A DNA stretch of 64,000 bases from Halocatena marina (GCF_025913575.1 NZ_CP109785.1:3782001-3846000); one strand, 5' to 3'. Shown: positions 52,329 to 61,677, numbered from the stretch's first letter. Numbers and translations: made by a program. The notes: generated by a model from the letters alone, not told the origin.

Positions 52329-53284
52329 GCGTCCTGACTTCGGAAGCAGGGAGCACCGCTGTGCTTGCGCTCGTGCTGGCGTTCATGCTCGACAGCCTCC
52401 TCGGAGAGCCGCCGTTGAAAGCCCATCCAGTCGCGTGGTTTGGACAACTGATTGTGCTGTTCGATCGGGAGTGGCGGTGGCCACTGCTTTCTGGCGTTCT
52501 TATCGCGGGCTGTCTACCGCTTATGGCAGCCGTCCTCACCGGTCTCATTGTTACCACAGCTTTCACAGTTCATCCGATTGCGGGCGCCATCACTGCCGGC
52601 GTCGTCCTGTTCGTGGTTACGAGTCGTCGGATGTTGCTCGACACCGCAAGCGAGGTGGTTGTGCTGACGGAGACGGATCTTGCGACGGCGCGCGGTCGAC
52701 TCCGCGCGCTTGCCGGGCGTGAAGCGTCGTCGCTCTCTTCGGGCGAGGTTCGAAGTGCTGCTGTCGAGAGCGCCGCCGAAAATCTCTCTGACGGACTCGT
52801 TGCCCCATTGTTCGCGTTCGCGCTGCTCGTCCCAGTGTCGCTCTCGCTCGGGACCGCGGGTGCAGCGTGGGTAAAGGCTGTGAACACGCTCGACTCGATG
52901 CTCGGATACGAACATAAGCGAGTTGGAACAGCAAGCGCCCGGCTCGATGACGCCGTAATGTGGTTTCCGGCCCGTGTGAGTGCTCTGTTGATAGCGCTCG
53001 CTGCTGGCTCCCTCACCGCGCTGTCCGTACAGACGGCGTGGCTCGACTCGGTGCCATCACCGAACGCCGGCTGGCCGATGGGAACACTCGCTGTCGCCAC
53101 CGACTGTCAACTGACAAAGCCCGGCGTCTACACGCTCAATCCGGAGAAATCGCTCCCCACGGTCGCAACCGCAGAGCGAGGAGTCCACCTCATCAGCCTC
53201 GCGAGCGTCTTGGCGTTCGTGTTCGTCTGTGCGGCTCTTGTTCTGCTTTTCGTTCTTTTACAGGGGGTGGGGCAGTGGATCTGA
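52325..53284 (+). CDS. cbiB: Adenosylcobinamide-phosphate synthase (CbiB)
   Basis: 319 residues, about six membrane helices. Conserved parts: MLDSLLGEPP.K.HPVAWFG (near residue 20), VESAAENLSDGLVAPLFAFA, KAVNTLDSMLGY.....G..SARLDD, and GWPMGTLAVATDCQLTKPGVYTLN. It attaches aminopropanol (phosphate), made by CobD here, to adenosylcobyric acid in the membrane. Coupled to the HAD gene upstream (ATGA) and overlapping cobS downstream. Confidence 0.94.
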   Translation: MSVLTSEAGSTAVLALVLAFMLDSLLGEPPLKAHPVAWFGQLIVLFDREWRWPLLSGVLIAGCLPLMAAVLTGLIVTTAFTVHPIAGAITAGVVLFVVTSRRMLLDTASEVVVLTETDLATARGRLRALAGREASSLSSGEVRSAAVESAAENLSDGLVAPLFAFALLVPVSLSLGTAGAAWVKAVNTLDSMLGYEHKRVGTASARLDDAVMWFPARVSALLIALAAGSLTALSVQTAWLDSVPSPNAGWPMGTLAVATDCQLTKPGVYTLNPEKSLPTVATAERGVHLISLASVLAFVFVCAALVLLFVLLQGVGQWI

Positions 53285-54018
53285 CTGCGCTTCGCGGCGC
53301 CCTCGGCTTTCTCACTCAATTGCCGATTGGTCACGACGAAACGGCGTGGGATGCGTTCCGACAGACACCTGCCGCGTTTCCACTTGCCGCCTACCCAATC
53401 GGCGTTCTCATCGCCCTCCCGGTCAGTCTCTCGGTCGTTCCCGCAGTGACCGCATTTTTCTTTGTAGTTGCTATCGTTGTCGTGACGGGCGTCAACCACG
53501 CCGACGGTCTCGCTGACCTCGGGGATGCAGCAGCCGTCCACGGCGACAGTGAGCAACGACGAGCGGTCATGAAAGACACGACAGTCGGTGTCGGTGCGGT
53601 CCTCGCGCTCGGAACTGTTCTCGCCGGACTGGTCCTCGCCGGGCTGGCGCTCGCGGCGCTTCCGTCACTGATCGCTGTTGGCATCGTCGTCGCGGCAGAA
53701 GTCGGTACGAAGCTCGGTATGGCCGCTATTGCCTGTCTCGGCACTGCGACCCACGAAGGACTCGGATCAGCATTCACTGGCCGACGTCCACGACAGTTGG
53801 TCGCTCCATCGGTTGCGACACTGCCCGCAGTCGTGCTGACGGGCCGATCTCCAGCTGCCCTTACAGCCGTTCTCATTGGTGTGTGTACCGGTCTTACTGT
53901 ACTCCTCGTGGCTCGTCGGTCACTCGGTGGTGTCAGTGGTGACGTCTTCGGAGGCGCGAACGAACTTGGGCGCGTACTCGCGCTTCACGCGGGGGTGATC
54001 GCGTGGACGCTCTCGTGA
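53275..54018 (+). CDS. cobS: Adenosylcobinamide-GDP ribazoletransferase (cobalamin synthase)
   Basis: 247 residues, about seven membrane helices. The catalytic acidic motif is VNHADGLADLGDAAAV (about 62-77), the CobS/CDP-alcohol-like metal site. It joins AdoCbi-GDP with alpha-ribazole(-phosphate), the last assembly step of the nucleotide loop. GTG start at 53275 overlaps the end of cbiB by 10 nt. A longer frame exists upstream but lies inside cbiB. Confidence 0.92.
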   Translation: MDLTALRGALGFLTQLPIGHDETAWDAFRQTPAAFPLAAYPIGVLIALPVSLSVVPAVTAFFFVVAIVVVTGVNHADGLADLGDAAAVHGDSEQRRAVMKDTTVGVGAVLALGTVLAGLVLAGLALAALPSLIAVGIVVAAEVGTKLGMAAIACLGTATHEGLGSAFTGRRPRQLVAPSVATLPAVVLTGRSPAALTAVLIGVCTGLTVLLVARRSLGGVSGDVFGGANELGRVLALHAGVIAWTLS

Positions 54019-54569
54019 TGTGTGGCGGGCGAGGAACGCGGCTACAGTGCGCTGAAAAGCCGCTGTTCTCAGTCGGTGGGCGGCCGATGATCGATCGCGT
54101 AATCGATGCACTCGATGCCTGTGAGTCCGTCTACGCCGTCGTCTCTCCGCATACACCTGAAACTGCTATCAGAGCGCGAGAAGCACTCGAATGCACGACG
54201 ATCGAGACGCCCGGCGATGGCTACGTCCCAGATCTCAACAGCGCGCTTTCTCGCGTCGAACCTCCCGTACTGACTGTCGCGGCCGATCTCCCGCTCCTCG
54301 ACGGACAGACAGTCAGCGCTGTTCTCGACCGCACAACAGCGTATGATGGATCACTCACTGTCTGTGTCCCGGTCGAGCGAAAGCGCAAGCTGGGCGTGAG
54401 CGCTGACACCGTATTCGAACACGAAGGACGAACACTCGCACCGAGCGGACTGAATGTCGTTGCGGACGCTACTGACGAACTCATGATTCGAGAGAACGAT
54501 CGACTTGCAGTGAACGTGAATCGACCCCGAGACGCACAGATTGCAGAGGCACTGTTGCCATGCGAGTAG
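54003..54569 (+). CDS. cobY: GTP:adenosylcobinamide-phosphate guanylyltransferase (archaeal CobY)
   Basis: 188 residues. The nucleotidyltransferase N-terminus MDALVMCGGRGTRL binds GTP; VAADLPLLDG (about 95-104) is the metal site. It replaces bacterial CobU in archaea and makes AdoCbi-GDP, the substrate of CobS. It begins with GTG inside the last 16 nt of cobS. The C-terminal LAVNVNRPRD is typical. Confidence 0.93.
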   Translation: MDALVMCGGRGTRLQCAEKPLFSVGGRPMIDRVIDALDACESVYAVVSPHTPETAIRAREALECTTIETPGDGYVPDLNSALSRVEPPVLTVAADLPLLDGQTVSAVLDRTTAYDGSLTVCVPVERKRKLGVSADTVFEHEGRTLAPSGLNVVADATDELMIRENDRLAVNVNRPRDAQIAEALLPCE

Positions 54570-55624
54570 TTCTCGTTGCTGGGACGACCGCGACCGCCGA
54601 GATCGAGGGAATCAGTGCCGCTGGCTCGACGCCAGCGCTCATCTCACACACACCGAGCGCCGACAGCGCGATTCTCGTCTACGGCCGTCCTGTCGCCCCG
54701 CTTGGCATCCAACATCCGACACCGGTCAGTCCGACTGGCTGTCCGACGCCCGCGGTCATCAGTCGTGCCGCCCACGAAGTTTGCGGATTCGATGTCACCG
54801 TGGTTGACGCCGGGTTAGCAACACCGACCGGCGCACCAACAGTCGATCTCAGAACACAATCTGATCGTAGAATGAACGCAGAGATGAGAACGGAGGATGC
54901 TGCTGCGGTGTATGGTGGCGGTGACATTCGTGAGCCAGTTCCGGTCCCAGACGCAGCAGAAATCTTCGAACGCGCTCGCGGTCTTGGTGGATCGATCCCT
55001 GGCCCATTGCTCGTCGGTGAGACGATTCCCGGCGGAACGACGACCGCACTCGGTGTGCTACGAGCGCTCGGGCACTCGTTTTCTGTTTCCTCTTCGTTCG
55101 CGGATAATCCTGTTTCATTGAAACGACGCGTTGTCCGAGAGGGTCTCGAGGCGAGCGGGCTGGCTCCCGGCGAGCTCGACGATCCGTTGGATGCAGTGCA
55201 GACCATGGGCGACCCTGTTCTCGCGGCAAGTGCGGGTCTGACCGTCGGTGCGATCGAGGCTGGAACGAGCGTCACGCTGGCCGGAGGGACACAGATGCTG
55301 ACGGTGGGTGTGCTCGTCCGTTCGCTTTCGGACGCTCCTCTCTCGCTTGCGACCACGTCGTTCGTCGCCGATTCTGTCTCAGATCTTTCTGATGCAGCCA
55401 ACGCGTTCGATCTCGATCTCACCGTTACTGATCCCGAATTCACAGACAGCCACGTTGCAATGGAGCGCTACCTCGCTGGCGAGGCGAAAGAAGGCGTTGC
55501 AATGGGCGGTGTGCTCGCGGCCGCAGCCGGTCGGGTTGGGGGACAGACAGAACAGCAACTCGACGCGGTTCGTGAGCGGATCGCAGTCGTCTACGACCGC
55601 TTGTTAGAGGACGATGGATCCTGA
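54560..55624 (+). CDS. cobT: Nicotinate-nucleotide:dimethylbenzimidazole phosphoribosyltransferase, archaeal type
   Basis: 354 residues. It carries Gly-rich motifs (GPLLVGETIPGGTTTALGVL; GTSVTLAGGTQM), as the archaeal CobT family does. It activates the lower ligand base as alpha-ribazole-phosphate. Overlaps cobY by 10 nt. A late AGEAKEGVAMGGVLAAAAGR carries the putative catalytic Glu. Confidence 0.9.
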   Translation: MRVVLVAGTTATAEIEGISAAGSTPALISHTPSADSAILVYGRPVAPLGIQHPTPVSPTGCPTPAVISRAAHEVCGFDVTVVDAGLATPTGAPTVDLRTQSDRRMNAEMRTEDAAAVYGGGDIREPVPVPDAAEIFERARGLGGSIPGPLLVGETIPGGTTTALGVLRALGHSFSVSSSFADNPVSLKRRVVREGLEASGLAPGELDDPLDAVQTMGDPVLAASAGLTVGAIEAGTSVTLAGGTQMLTVGVLVRSLSDAPLSLATTSFVADSVSDLSDAANAFDLDLTVTDPEFTDSHVAMERYLAGEAKEGVAMGGVLAAAAGRVGGQTEQQLDAVRERIAVVYDRLLEDDGS

Positions 55625-56612
55625 TGCCACAGCCTCCGTTGGTCGCGTCCCCCACGGGAGCAGCGACGCTGTGTACGACTTCAGCGCGAACTGTAATCCC
55701 CGCGTCCCCGATGTTCGCAGCGTGTACGACGCCGCGTTCGAAACCGCTCGATCGTATCCCAATGAGACGTCTCCTGACTACCGCGCGGCCGCCGCCGAGT
55801 ACGTCGATTGCGCTCCGGAACAGGTGATTCCAACGGCGGGCGGAATGGCTGCACTCCGACTCGCAATCGAGGTGACGGTTAATCCCCGAGACTCCGTACT
55901 CATCCCGGTTCCTTCGTTCGGAGAGTACGCACGCGAAGTGCAACTCCAAGGAGCAACACCGACGTTCGTGCCGTACAACGAACTTCTCGCTGTCGATCCC
56001 AGCGAACACGCACTTGCCATCATCTGTACACCGAACAATCCGACGGGTGACCTCCCTGACCGCGACCGATTACTCGCGTTTGCGGCAACGTGTAGAGACG
56101 CTGGCACTCCACTCCTCGTTGACGAGGCGTTTCTCGACTTCACCGACCAATCTTCGCTCGCCGGAACTCGTGGTGTCGTGGTCGCACGCTCGCTGACGAA
56201 GATGTTCGGTCTCCCTGGCCTTCGTGCGGGATTCGCCGTTGCAAGCGGCGAACTGCGCGAACGCCTCCGAACAGCGGTCCCTCCGTGGGAGCTCGGTTCA
56301 CCGGCAGCCGCCGTCGGAACACACTGTCTGCGTGCAACCGAATTCGTGAACGAAACACGTGAACGCGTCCAAAGCGAGCGCAAACGGATGCGCCGAGCGC
56401 TCGCGTCTCGATTCGAGGTAGCCGATTCTCGTGCGCCGTTTCTCCTGATCGACGTGGGGACCGACCCGAAACCACTGATTGCGTCGCTGCGCTCGCGCGA
56501 CATCGCTGTCCGCGATGCGACGACGTTCCGCGGGTTGGATACGCACATCCGGGTCGCCGTTCGGCTCCCGGACGAGAACGACCGACTGGTGGAGGTGCTC
56601 CTCAATGCCTGA
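55614..56612 (+). CDS. cobD: Threonine-phosphate decarboxylase (CobD)
   Basis: 332 residues, fold type I PLP enzyme. YDFSANCNPRVPD, PTAGGMAALRLAI, CTPNNPTGDLP, LLVDEAFLDF and the PLP Lys in ARSLTKMFGLPGLRAGF. It produces aminopropanol phosphate for CbiB, replacing free aminopropanol. Begins 11 nt before the end of cobT. This use of CobD with CbiB, CobS, CobY and CobT covers most of the lower half of the pathway. Confidence 0.9.
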   Translation: MDPDATASVGRVPHGSSDAVYDFSANCNPRVPDVRSVYDAAFETARSYPNETSPDYRAAAAEYVDCAPEQVIPTAGGMAALRLAIEVTVNPRDSVLIPVPSFGEYAREVQLQGATPTFVPYNELLAVDPSEHALAIICTPNNPTGDLPDRDRLLAFAATCRDAGTPLLVDEAFLDFTDQSSLAGTRGVVVARSLTKMFGLPGLRAGFAVASGELRERLRTAVPPWELGSPAAAVGTHCLRATEFVNETRERVQSERKRMRRALASRFEVADSRAPFLLIDVGTDPKPLIASLRSRDIAVRDATTFRGLDTHIRVAVRLPDENDRLVEVLLNA

Positions 56613-57318
56613 GATCACCGCACATGAAGGTGTCCTCCAGTACACCCACTTGGGAGCACGTTGGCTCTCGACAGGATGGCGCGGGGGCTACTGTGTGTCC
56701 TCTACAGCCTACAACGTCTCAGTGCCCGAACAATGGGAGGACGTTGATCTCGACGCCTACGCAACGGCTCGACGGGATCAAGCAGGATACGATGCATCCG
56801 GTCCGACGCTATTCACGGGAGTCGATCTCGAACACGCTCGCGGGGCGCGCTGTCACCCCGTCGAAGCGGTCGTGACGGCTGGCATCTCGAACCCAGCCGC
56901 TCTCCCAATGGAGCCGACGCCCAAGGCGACACCGAGAACGGACGCAAAACGAAAAACTGGCACAGTGAACATCATACTCTCAACGACCGAGGCGCTCACT
57001 GACGGTGCGCTCGCAACGCTGCTCGCCTGTGCCGTCGAGGCGAAGACAGCGACACTTCTTGCCGAAACTGGCTTTCCCGGGACGACAACCGATGCTGTCG
57101 TCGTTGGCTGTAATCAACTGAACTCTGGGGAAAAACGTCCGTTCGCAGGGAGCGCGACGGAGATCGGTGCGGCCGCCCGTGCGTGTGTACGCGAGAGCAT
57201 CCGCGCGAGCCTCACATCACGATACGAAGAGACACCACTCCCAACGTCAGTCGCAGATGCACAATACGGTGTCACGACGACTCAACGAGCGGATGTCTTC
57301 GAGATACTCGAGTGTTAG
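56605..57318 (+). CDS. cbiZ: Adenosylcobinamide amidohydrolase (CbiZ)
   Basis: 237 residues. VEAVVTAGISNPAALP (about 90-105), NIILSTTEALTDGALATLLA and VVGCNQL match CbiZ, which cleaves the aminopropanol arm of imported cobinamide so that CobD/CbiB can rebuild it. It overlaps cobD by 8 nt and ends the operon. The 37 residues upstream in the same frame belong to cobD sequence. It converges with the small ORF on the other strand. Confidence 0.9.
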   Translation: MPEITAHEGVLQYTHLGARWLSTGWRGGYCVSSTAYNVSVPEQWEDVDLDAYATARRDQAGYDASGPTLFTGVDLEHARGARCHPVEAVVTAGISNPAALPMEPTPKATPRTDAKRKTGTVNIILSTTEALTDGALATLLACAVEAKTATLLAETGFPGTTTDAVVVGCNQLNSGEKRPFAGSATEIGAAARACVRESIRASLTSRYEETPLPTSVADAQYGVTTTQRADVFEILEC

Positions 57319-57482
57319 GAGAGATCCGGAACGAGCGGATCGATGCTGTACCGTTCGTCTGCTGGAAGCACTTCAGGCCCGGTCGCCCGTTTCTTGAGAA
57401 CACCACCATCCGGCCGAATGAGGGACTGTGGCATCACCGGAACCAACGGTTCGATTTCGTCTGTCGGACGGTCGTCGATCAT
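57315..57482 (-). CDS. 55-codon ORF opposite the end of the cobalamin operon
   Basis: MIDDRPTDEIEPLVPVMPQS to LVPDLS. Codon use is GC-rich and haloarchaea-like, and EPLVPVM and DPLVPDL are similar ends of an internal repeat. Its stop overlaps the cbiZ stop by 3-4 nt. A TTTTATG box lies about 35 nt upstream. It could be a small protein or a gene fragment; no family recognised. Confidence 0.4.
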   Translation of the reverse strand: MIDDRPTDEIEPLVPVMPQSLIRPDGGVLKKRATGPEVLPADERYSIDPLVPDLS

Positions 57483-57649
57483 GGCTGCACTACTTCATTC
57501 ATCATGGACATTCATAAAACTTCATGGTCTTTCATGCCCTTTAATGATATAGAGTGTATACTTACATACCAATCATACACTGAGCACGTTTCATTACTTA
57601 GCATTCTCATCACCGATAAATATATTCATCATCAACTGAAGGTTATTCT

Positions 57650-58486
57650 ATGCGCATTCAGTCAGTACTCGATACTATACGACAACCAGAGTATACCGGT
57701 GATAACCGGTGTATCCCCTGCACAGTCGTCAACCTCGCCATCACGGTCGTCATCTGCGTCGTTCTCGCTGTATGGATGTGGCCAGTAGCCATCGGGTTCG
57801 CTGTTATTGCGCTTGCGAGCATCGCGCTGCGTGGGTATCTCGTCCCAGGAACGCCAACGCTGACCAAGCGATACCTTCCGGATCGAGTGCTCGCAGTGTT
57901 CGATAAAGGCCCAACGCAGACGACCGCTGTGGATCCCGACGAGACAGCCGCAGTCGACGCCGAGCAGATCCTCCTCAAATCTGATGCCGTCGAACCCTGC
58001 GAAGACATCGACGATATCTGTCTCACGCCCTCGTTCCGCAAAGCGTGGTACGACCGGATGGATACGATCGTCGAAACGGAGACAGAGCGAGAAGCGCTTG
58101 CGGAGTCACTCGACACAGAGGGTGAAATCGAGTTCGTCGACCACGGCGAGGCGTTCGCCGCGCACATCGACGGCCGCTCTGTCGGCCAGTGGGAATCACG
58201 CGCCGCATTCATCGCGGACCTCGCCGCTGCGCGTGAACTGTCAAACTGGATCGACGCGTGGGAAACGCTCGATGTGACCGAACAAGGAACCGTCATCCGC
58301 GGTCTTCGGGTGTTCGTCGAGACGTGCCCGAGCTGTGACGGGCCGGTCGTTCCCTCACAGGAAACTGTCGAATCGTGCTGTCGAGAGCACACCGTCGTTG
58401 CCATCGCGTGTGAAAGCTGTGATGCGCGCATCTTCGAGTCGACGGTTGATCCTGCTGTCGAGATCGGACAGCCAGAAGCAGTGTAG
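57650..58486 (+). CDS. Membrane-anchored protein with C-terminal zinc ribbon
   Basis: 278 residues. CIPCTVVN, then two adjoining hydrophobic helices (about 27-62). A long acidic cytosolic domain follows (about 90-230), and the C-terminus holds TCPSCDGPVV and ACESCDARIF with an intervening CC-H: a four-plus-Cys zinc ribbon. A GATAAATATA box is centred about 29 nt before the ATG (leaderless). I cannot name the family; a regulatory or assembly role at the membrane is possible. Confidence 0.7.
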   Translation: MRIQSVLDTIRQPEYTGDNRCIPCTVVNLAITVVICVVLAVWMWPVAIGFAVIALASIALRGYLVPGTPTLTKRYLPDRVLAVFDKGPTQTTAVDPDETAAVDAEQILLKSDAVEPCEDIDDICLTPSFRKAWYDRMDTIVETETEREALAESLDTEGEIEFVDHGEAFAAHIDGRSVGQWESRAAFIADLAAARELSNWIDAWETLDVTEQGTVIRGLRVFVETCPSCDGPVVPSQETVESCCREHTVVAIACESCDARIFESTVDPAVEIGQPEAV

Positions 58487-58536
58487 CTCACGACGTCTGT
58501 ACAGCACGCTTTGGCTGCGCTACCGATGTCTCGTTG

Positions 58537-59349
58537 CTATCCTCGTTCGTCGACGAGTTCGTATCCGATCCCGTTTTCACGGAGCCGTTCGGTGTGATTA
58601 GAGAGTCTGTTTTCGGTAACGAGTAGCAAGACTGAGATTCCTCTTGCGGAGGCTTCGGGAACAGCACTCGCGGTGCCAAATCGGAGATCGGGAGTGATAC
58701 CGGCGCTCTGGGCAGTCGCAAGGGCTTCAGTGCCAGCAACGGCAACGTAGTCGTGATCTGATGCGAGTGTGGTGGTCGTTTCGCGCTCGACGGAGCGACT
58801 CCCTCCGTTACGGATCTCAGGAACGACGAGTATCGTTACCGCACCGATCTCATACTCATGGAGTCCTTCGAAATCCGTCACTCCAACGTCTTGCCCTTCG
58901 TTCGCATCAGTGATGGCGATAGCAGTCACACTCCCCGAGCCGTTCGGCGTCGCACAGAGCGTCCCGTCGATCATCGAGAGTGTGACCGACTCGTTTGCTG
59001 CGATGTCGTCAGTCGCGATTGCTGTCTCGGTCTCGACGTGACCGATGATCTCTTCGGCGACAAACCGCGCGAAATCTCGGAGATCATCAGTTCGGGAAAT
59101 CAGCCAATCAACGCCCTCTTTGGTCACCGTATACCGTCCCCGACCTTGTGTCTCAACGTAGCCTTCGTCTGTGAGCTCCTGTACGTATTCGCTCACAGCT
59201 TGTGCAGTGATACCGACGGTATCAGCAATCTCCTGTTGGCTCACTGCGGGCTGTCTGTCGGCGATGGCAACGAGTATCTGATAGCGCGAGGCATCGCGTT
59301 TGCTCTTAAGCACCCGCAGATCACGCTCTCCAGCCCCATTCGTTGACAT
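58537..59349 (-). CDS. MarR/Lrp-like winged-helix regulator (DUF7839-like)
   Basis: 270 residues. HTH near residues 25-80: SRYQILVAIADRQPAVSQQE, IADTVGITAQAVSEYVQELT, DEGYVETQGRGRYTVTKEGV. The C-terminal domain (about 115-270) is of the haloarchaeal DUF7839 type, probably a ligand pocket (ESVTLSMIDGT.CATPNG). It faces cbiA across a promoter with the palindrome TCAACC-AC-GGTTGA, so it may repress itself and cbiA in response to a cobalamin-pathway compound (inference). Confidence 0.78.
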   Translation of the reverse strand: MSTNGAGERDLRVLKSKRDASRYQILVAIADRQPAVSQQEIADTVGITAQAVSEYVQELTDEGYVETQGRGRYTVTKEGVDWLISRTDDLRDFARFVAEEIIGHVETETAIATDDIAANESVTLSMIDGTLCATPNGSGSVTAIAITDANEGQDVGVTDFEGLHEYEIGAVTILVVPEIRNGGSRSVERETTTTLASDHDYVAVAGTEALATAQSAGITPDLRFGTASAVPEASARGISVLLLVTENRLSNHTERLRENGIGYELVDERG

Positions 59350-59361
59350 AGAACACGGTTA

Positions 59362-59375
59362 TCAACCACGGTTGA
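59362..59375. promoter_or_regulatory. Palindrome TCAACC-AC-GGTTGA between regulator and cbiA
   Basis: 6-bp arms, perfect, starting 13 bp before the regulator start codon and 90 bp before the cbiA start. Its place overlaps the predicted transcription start of the regulator gene, as expected for autoregulation. Confidence 0.6.
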
Positions 59376-59464
59376 AGTAGCTTATCGAGTATGATCGAGT
59401 GAGAGGCCATCCTTTGAGGGTGTGCATCGAGTAGTTGTTCTATGCACACAAAACGGTGGTTCTC

Positions 59465-60799
59465 GTGCGTGGGCTAGTTATCGCCGGAACGCATTCGGGT
59501 GTCGGGAAAACGGTTGCAACGCTTGCGGTCTGCCGTGCGCTTGGAACGACCCGAGTGGCCAAAGCTGGGCCGGACTTCATCGACCCGAGTCACCACACAG
59601 CCGTGACGGGTGATCCATCACGAACCCTCGATCCGTGGCTCTGTGGTGTCGAGGGGACCCGCCGGAACTACTACCGAGGAGCGAAAGAGAACGGAGCTGG
59701 CGAGTGCTGCGTCATCGAGGGGATGATGGGTCTGTACGACGGGACGGTAAGCACAGCACGCGTCGCGGAAGTGCTCGATGTCCCCGTTATACTCGTCGTT
59801 GACGCGAGTGCTGGCATGGAGAGCGTTGCGGCGAGTGCACTCGGCTTTCGACGATACGCCGAACACGCCGGACGGGCTATCGATGTTGTTGGTATTATTG
59901 CCCAGCGAACACACGGTGGCCGTCACGAGCGCGGTATCCGCGATGCGCTCCCGGATTCACTCGCGTACTTCGGTCGGATCCCGCCCCGCGAGGATCTCGA
60001 AATCCCCTCGCGCCATCTCGGGCTTCATATGGGCCAAGAAGCACCGCTCTCTGAGGACGCGCTCGATGCGACAGCAGCGCACATCGATGCCGACCGATTG
60101 CGGTCGGTTGCACGCGCGCCGCCCTCTCCGACCGCCGATGAACGCGAACACAATAGAGCGCCTACAGGAGCACGCGATAAGCGAACGGAACCACGCATCG
60201 CCGTCGCGCGTGACGATGCGTTCTGTTTCGTCTATCCGGCGGTTCGTGAGTGCCTCCGCGAACAAGCGACGGTAATTCCCTTTGCTCCAACAGCTGGCGA
60301 CGATCTCCCTGCGTGTGATGGTGTCTACCTTCCGGGCGGGTATCCTGAGAAACACGCCACAGCACTGGCTGCGAGTCCAGCGCTCGATACGATTCGTGAG
60401 CGTGCAACCGACGGGCTCCCCGTGTTCGGTGAATGTGGTGGGCTGATGGCACTCTCAGAATCACTGACAGTCGACGGCGAAACGCACGCAATGGCGGGTG
60501 TGCTCCCCGCCGAAATAACGCTGTGCGATCAGTATCAAGCGCTCGATTACGTCGAGCTAGAAGCGACGCGCGAGACGCTCACTGCCCGTGTGGGAGAGAC
60601 GTTCCGAGGTCACGAGTTCCATTACTCTCGGGCCGACGTGGCGAACGACGCGCGGTTCGCCTTCGACGTTCGCCGTGGAACAGGAATCGACGACGCACAC
60701 GATGGACTGACCGAGTACCAGACACTCGGCACGTACTGTCACGTTCACGCCGAATGCGGAGCGTTCGATCAGTTCGTGAAAACAGTCGGTGACACGTAA
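59465..60799 (+). CDS. cbiA: Cobyrinate a,c-diamide synthase (CbiA)
   Basis: 444 residues. P-loop IAGTHSGVGKT (near residue 5), GPDFIDPSHH, IEGMMGLYDG (synthetase half); glutaminase half with VYLPGGYPEKHA, FGECGGLMALSE (nucleophile Cys) and HEFHYS. It amidates cobyrinate side chains a and c, using ATP and glutamine. This is earlier in the pathway than the operon at 51.7-57.3 kb. The GTG at 59465 puts the P-loop at the usual distance; the TTG at 59435 is an alternative. Confidence 0.92.
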   Translation: MRGLVIAGTHSGVGKTVATLAVCRALGTTRVAKAGPDFIDPSHHTAVTGDPSRTLDPWLCGVEGTRRNYYRGAKENGAGECCVIEGMMGLYDGTVSTARVAEVLDVPVILVVDASAGMESVAASALGFRRYAEHAGRAIDVVGIIAQRTHGGRHERGIRDALPDSLAYFGRIPPREDLEIPSRHLGLHMGQEAPLSEDALDATAAHIDADRLRSVARAPPSPTADEREHNRAPTGARDKRTEPRIAVARDDAFCFVYPAVRECLREQATVIPFAPTAGDDLPACDGVYLPGGYPEKHATALAASPALDTIRERATDGLPVFGECGGLMALSESLTVDGETHAMAGVLPAEITLCDQYQALDYVELEATRETLTARVGETFRGHEFHYSRADVANDARFAFDVRRGTGIDDAHDGLTEYQTLGTYCHVHAECGAFDQFVKTVGDT

Positions 60800-60921
60800 C
60801 ACGAGAATCGAAGACAGTGGCCGTGTTATAACTACATCATGTCACAAGTCGGTTACTGGCGATACCGATATTCGATCATCTCGACGGAGATGGTATAGTG
60901 ATGCGTGTGTAATCGTCTCTG

Positions 60922-61677
60922 ATGGATCCCCATCGATACCTAGCTCGGATCGGGGTTTCTCTCGATCCAGAGAAGCCTCGTGATCTCGATCTCTTACAGG
61001 AACTCCAGCGAGCACATCTCCGCACTGTTCCATTCGAGACACTCGATATCGCCCGGAATGAGCCGATTGTTCTCGATCTTTCCTCTTTGTACGCGAAGAT
61101 CATCGATCGAGAACGTGGCGGCTTCTGCTACGAACTCAATTCGCTGTTCGGCTGGCTCCTCCGACAACTCGGGTACGACGTGCGCATCGTCGAAGGACGT
61201 GTCCGAGACGATACCGAGGCGTTCGGTCCACCGTTCGATCACATGGCCCTTCTCGTCGATCTCAAGAGACGCTATCTGGTCGACGTCGGGTTCGGTGATT
61301 TCTGTCGTCGTCCACTGCCCATGGCGGGCGATTCGCTGTCTGATGTGAGCGGGACCTACAGAATTACTCCTGCTGACGATCCCGGTCACTATTTCACACA
61401 GGAACAGACCGACAGCGAATGGACGCCGAGCTACCGGTTCACAACCGAGGAACGAGTGCTCGCTGATTTCATCGAGATGTGTGAGTATCAGCAAACTGCT
61501 GAAGAATCGGCTTTTATCGGCCGAACTGTTTGCACAATTGCAACCGGTTCGGGGCGGGTTACGCTCTCTGATGATACTCTAATTGTCACTGAAAACGGTG
61601 GAAAGCGGAGTGAAACCGTCAGTTCACAACAAAAACGGGCACGAGTTCTCGACGACTGCTTCGGTATCTCACTCTGA
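60922..61677 (+). CDS. Arylamine N-acetyltransferase
   Basis: 251 residues. The Cys-His-Asp triad is intact: RGGFCYELNSLF (Cys about 69), DHMALLVDL (His) and LVDVGFGDF (Asp). It transfers acetyl from acetyl-CoA to arylamines or hydrazines. NATs are uncommon in archaea but do occur in haloarchaea. A GGTATAGTG TATA box lies 25 nt before the ATG. No linked pathway genes. Confidence 0.9.
   Translation: MDPHRYLARIGVSLDPEKPRDLDLLQELQRAHLRTVPFETLDIARNEPIVLDLSSLYAKIIDRERGGFCYELNSLFGWLLRQLGYDVRIVEGRVRDDTEAFGPPFDHMALLVDLKRRYLVDVGFGDFCRRPLPMAGDSLSDVSGTYRITPADDPGHYFTQEQTDSEWTPSYRFTTEERVLADFIEMCEYQQTAEESAFIGRTVCTIATGSGRVTLSDDTLIVTENGGKRSETVSSQQKRARVLDDCFGISL

Noticed and set aside
52514..53100. Long minus-strand frames opposite cbiB
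   Set aside because: Low-complexity mirror of the coding strand in GC-rich codons; cbiB is certain.
57490..57550. Repeated TTCAT motif as a regulator array
   Set aside because: Spacing is irregular and the stretch is AT-rich; likely chance.
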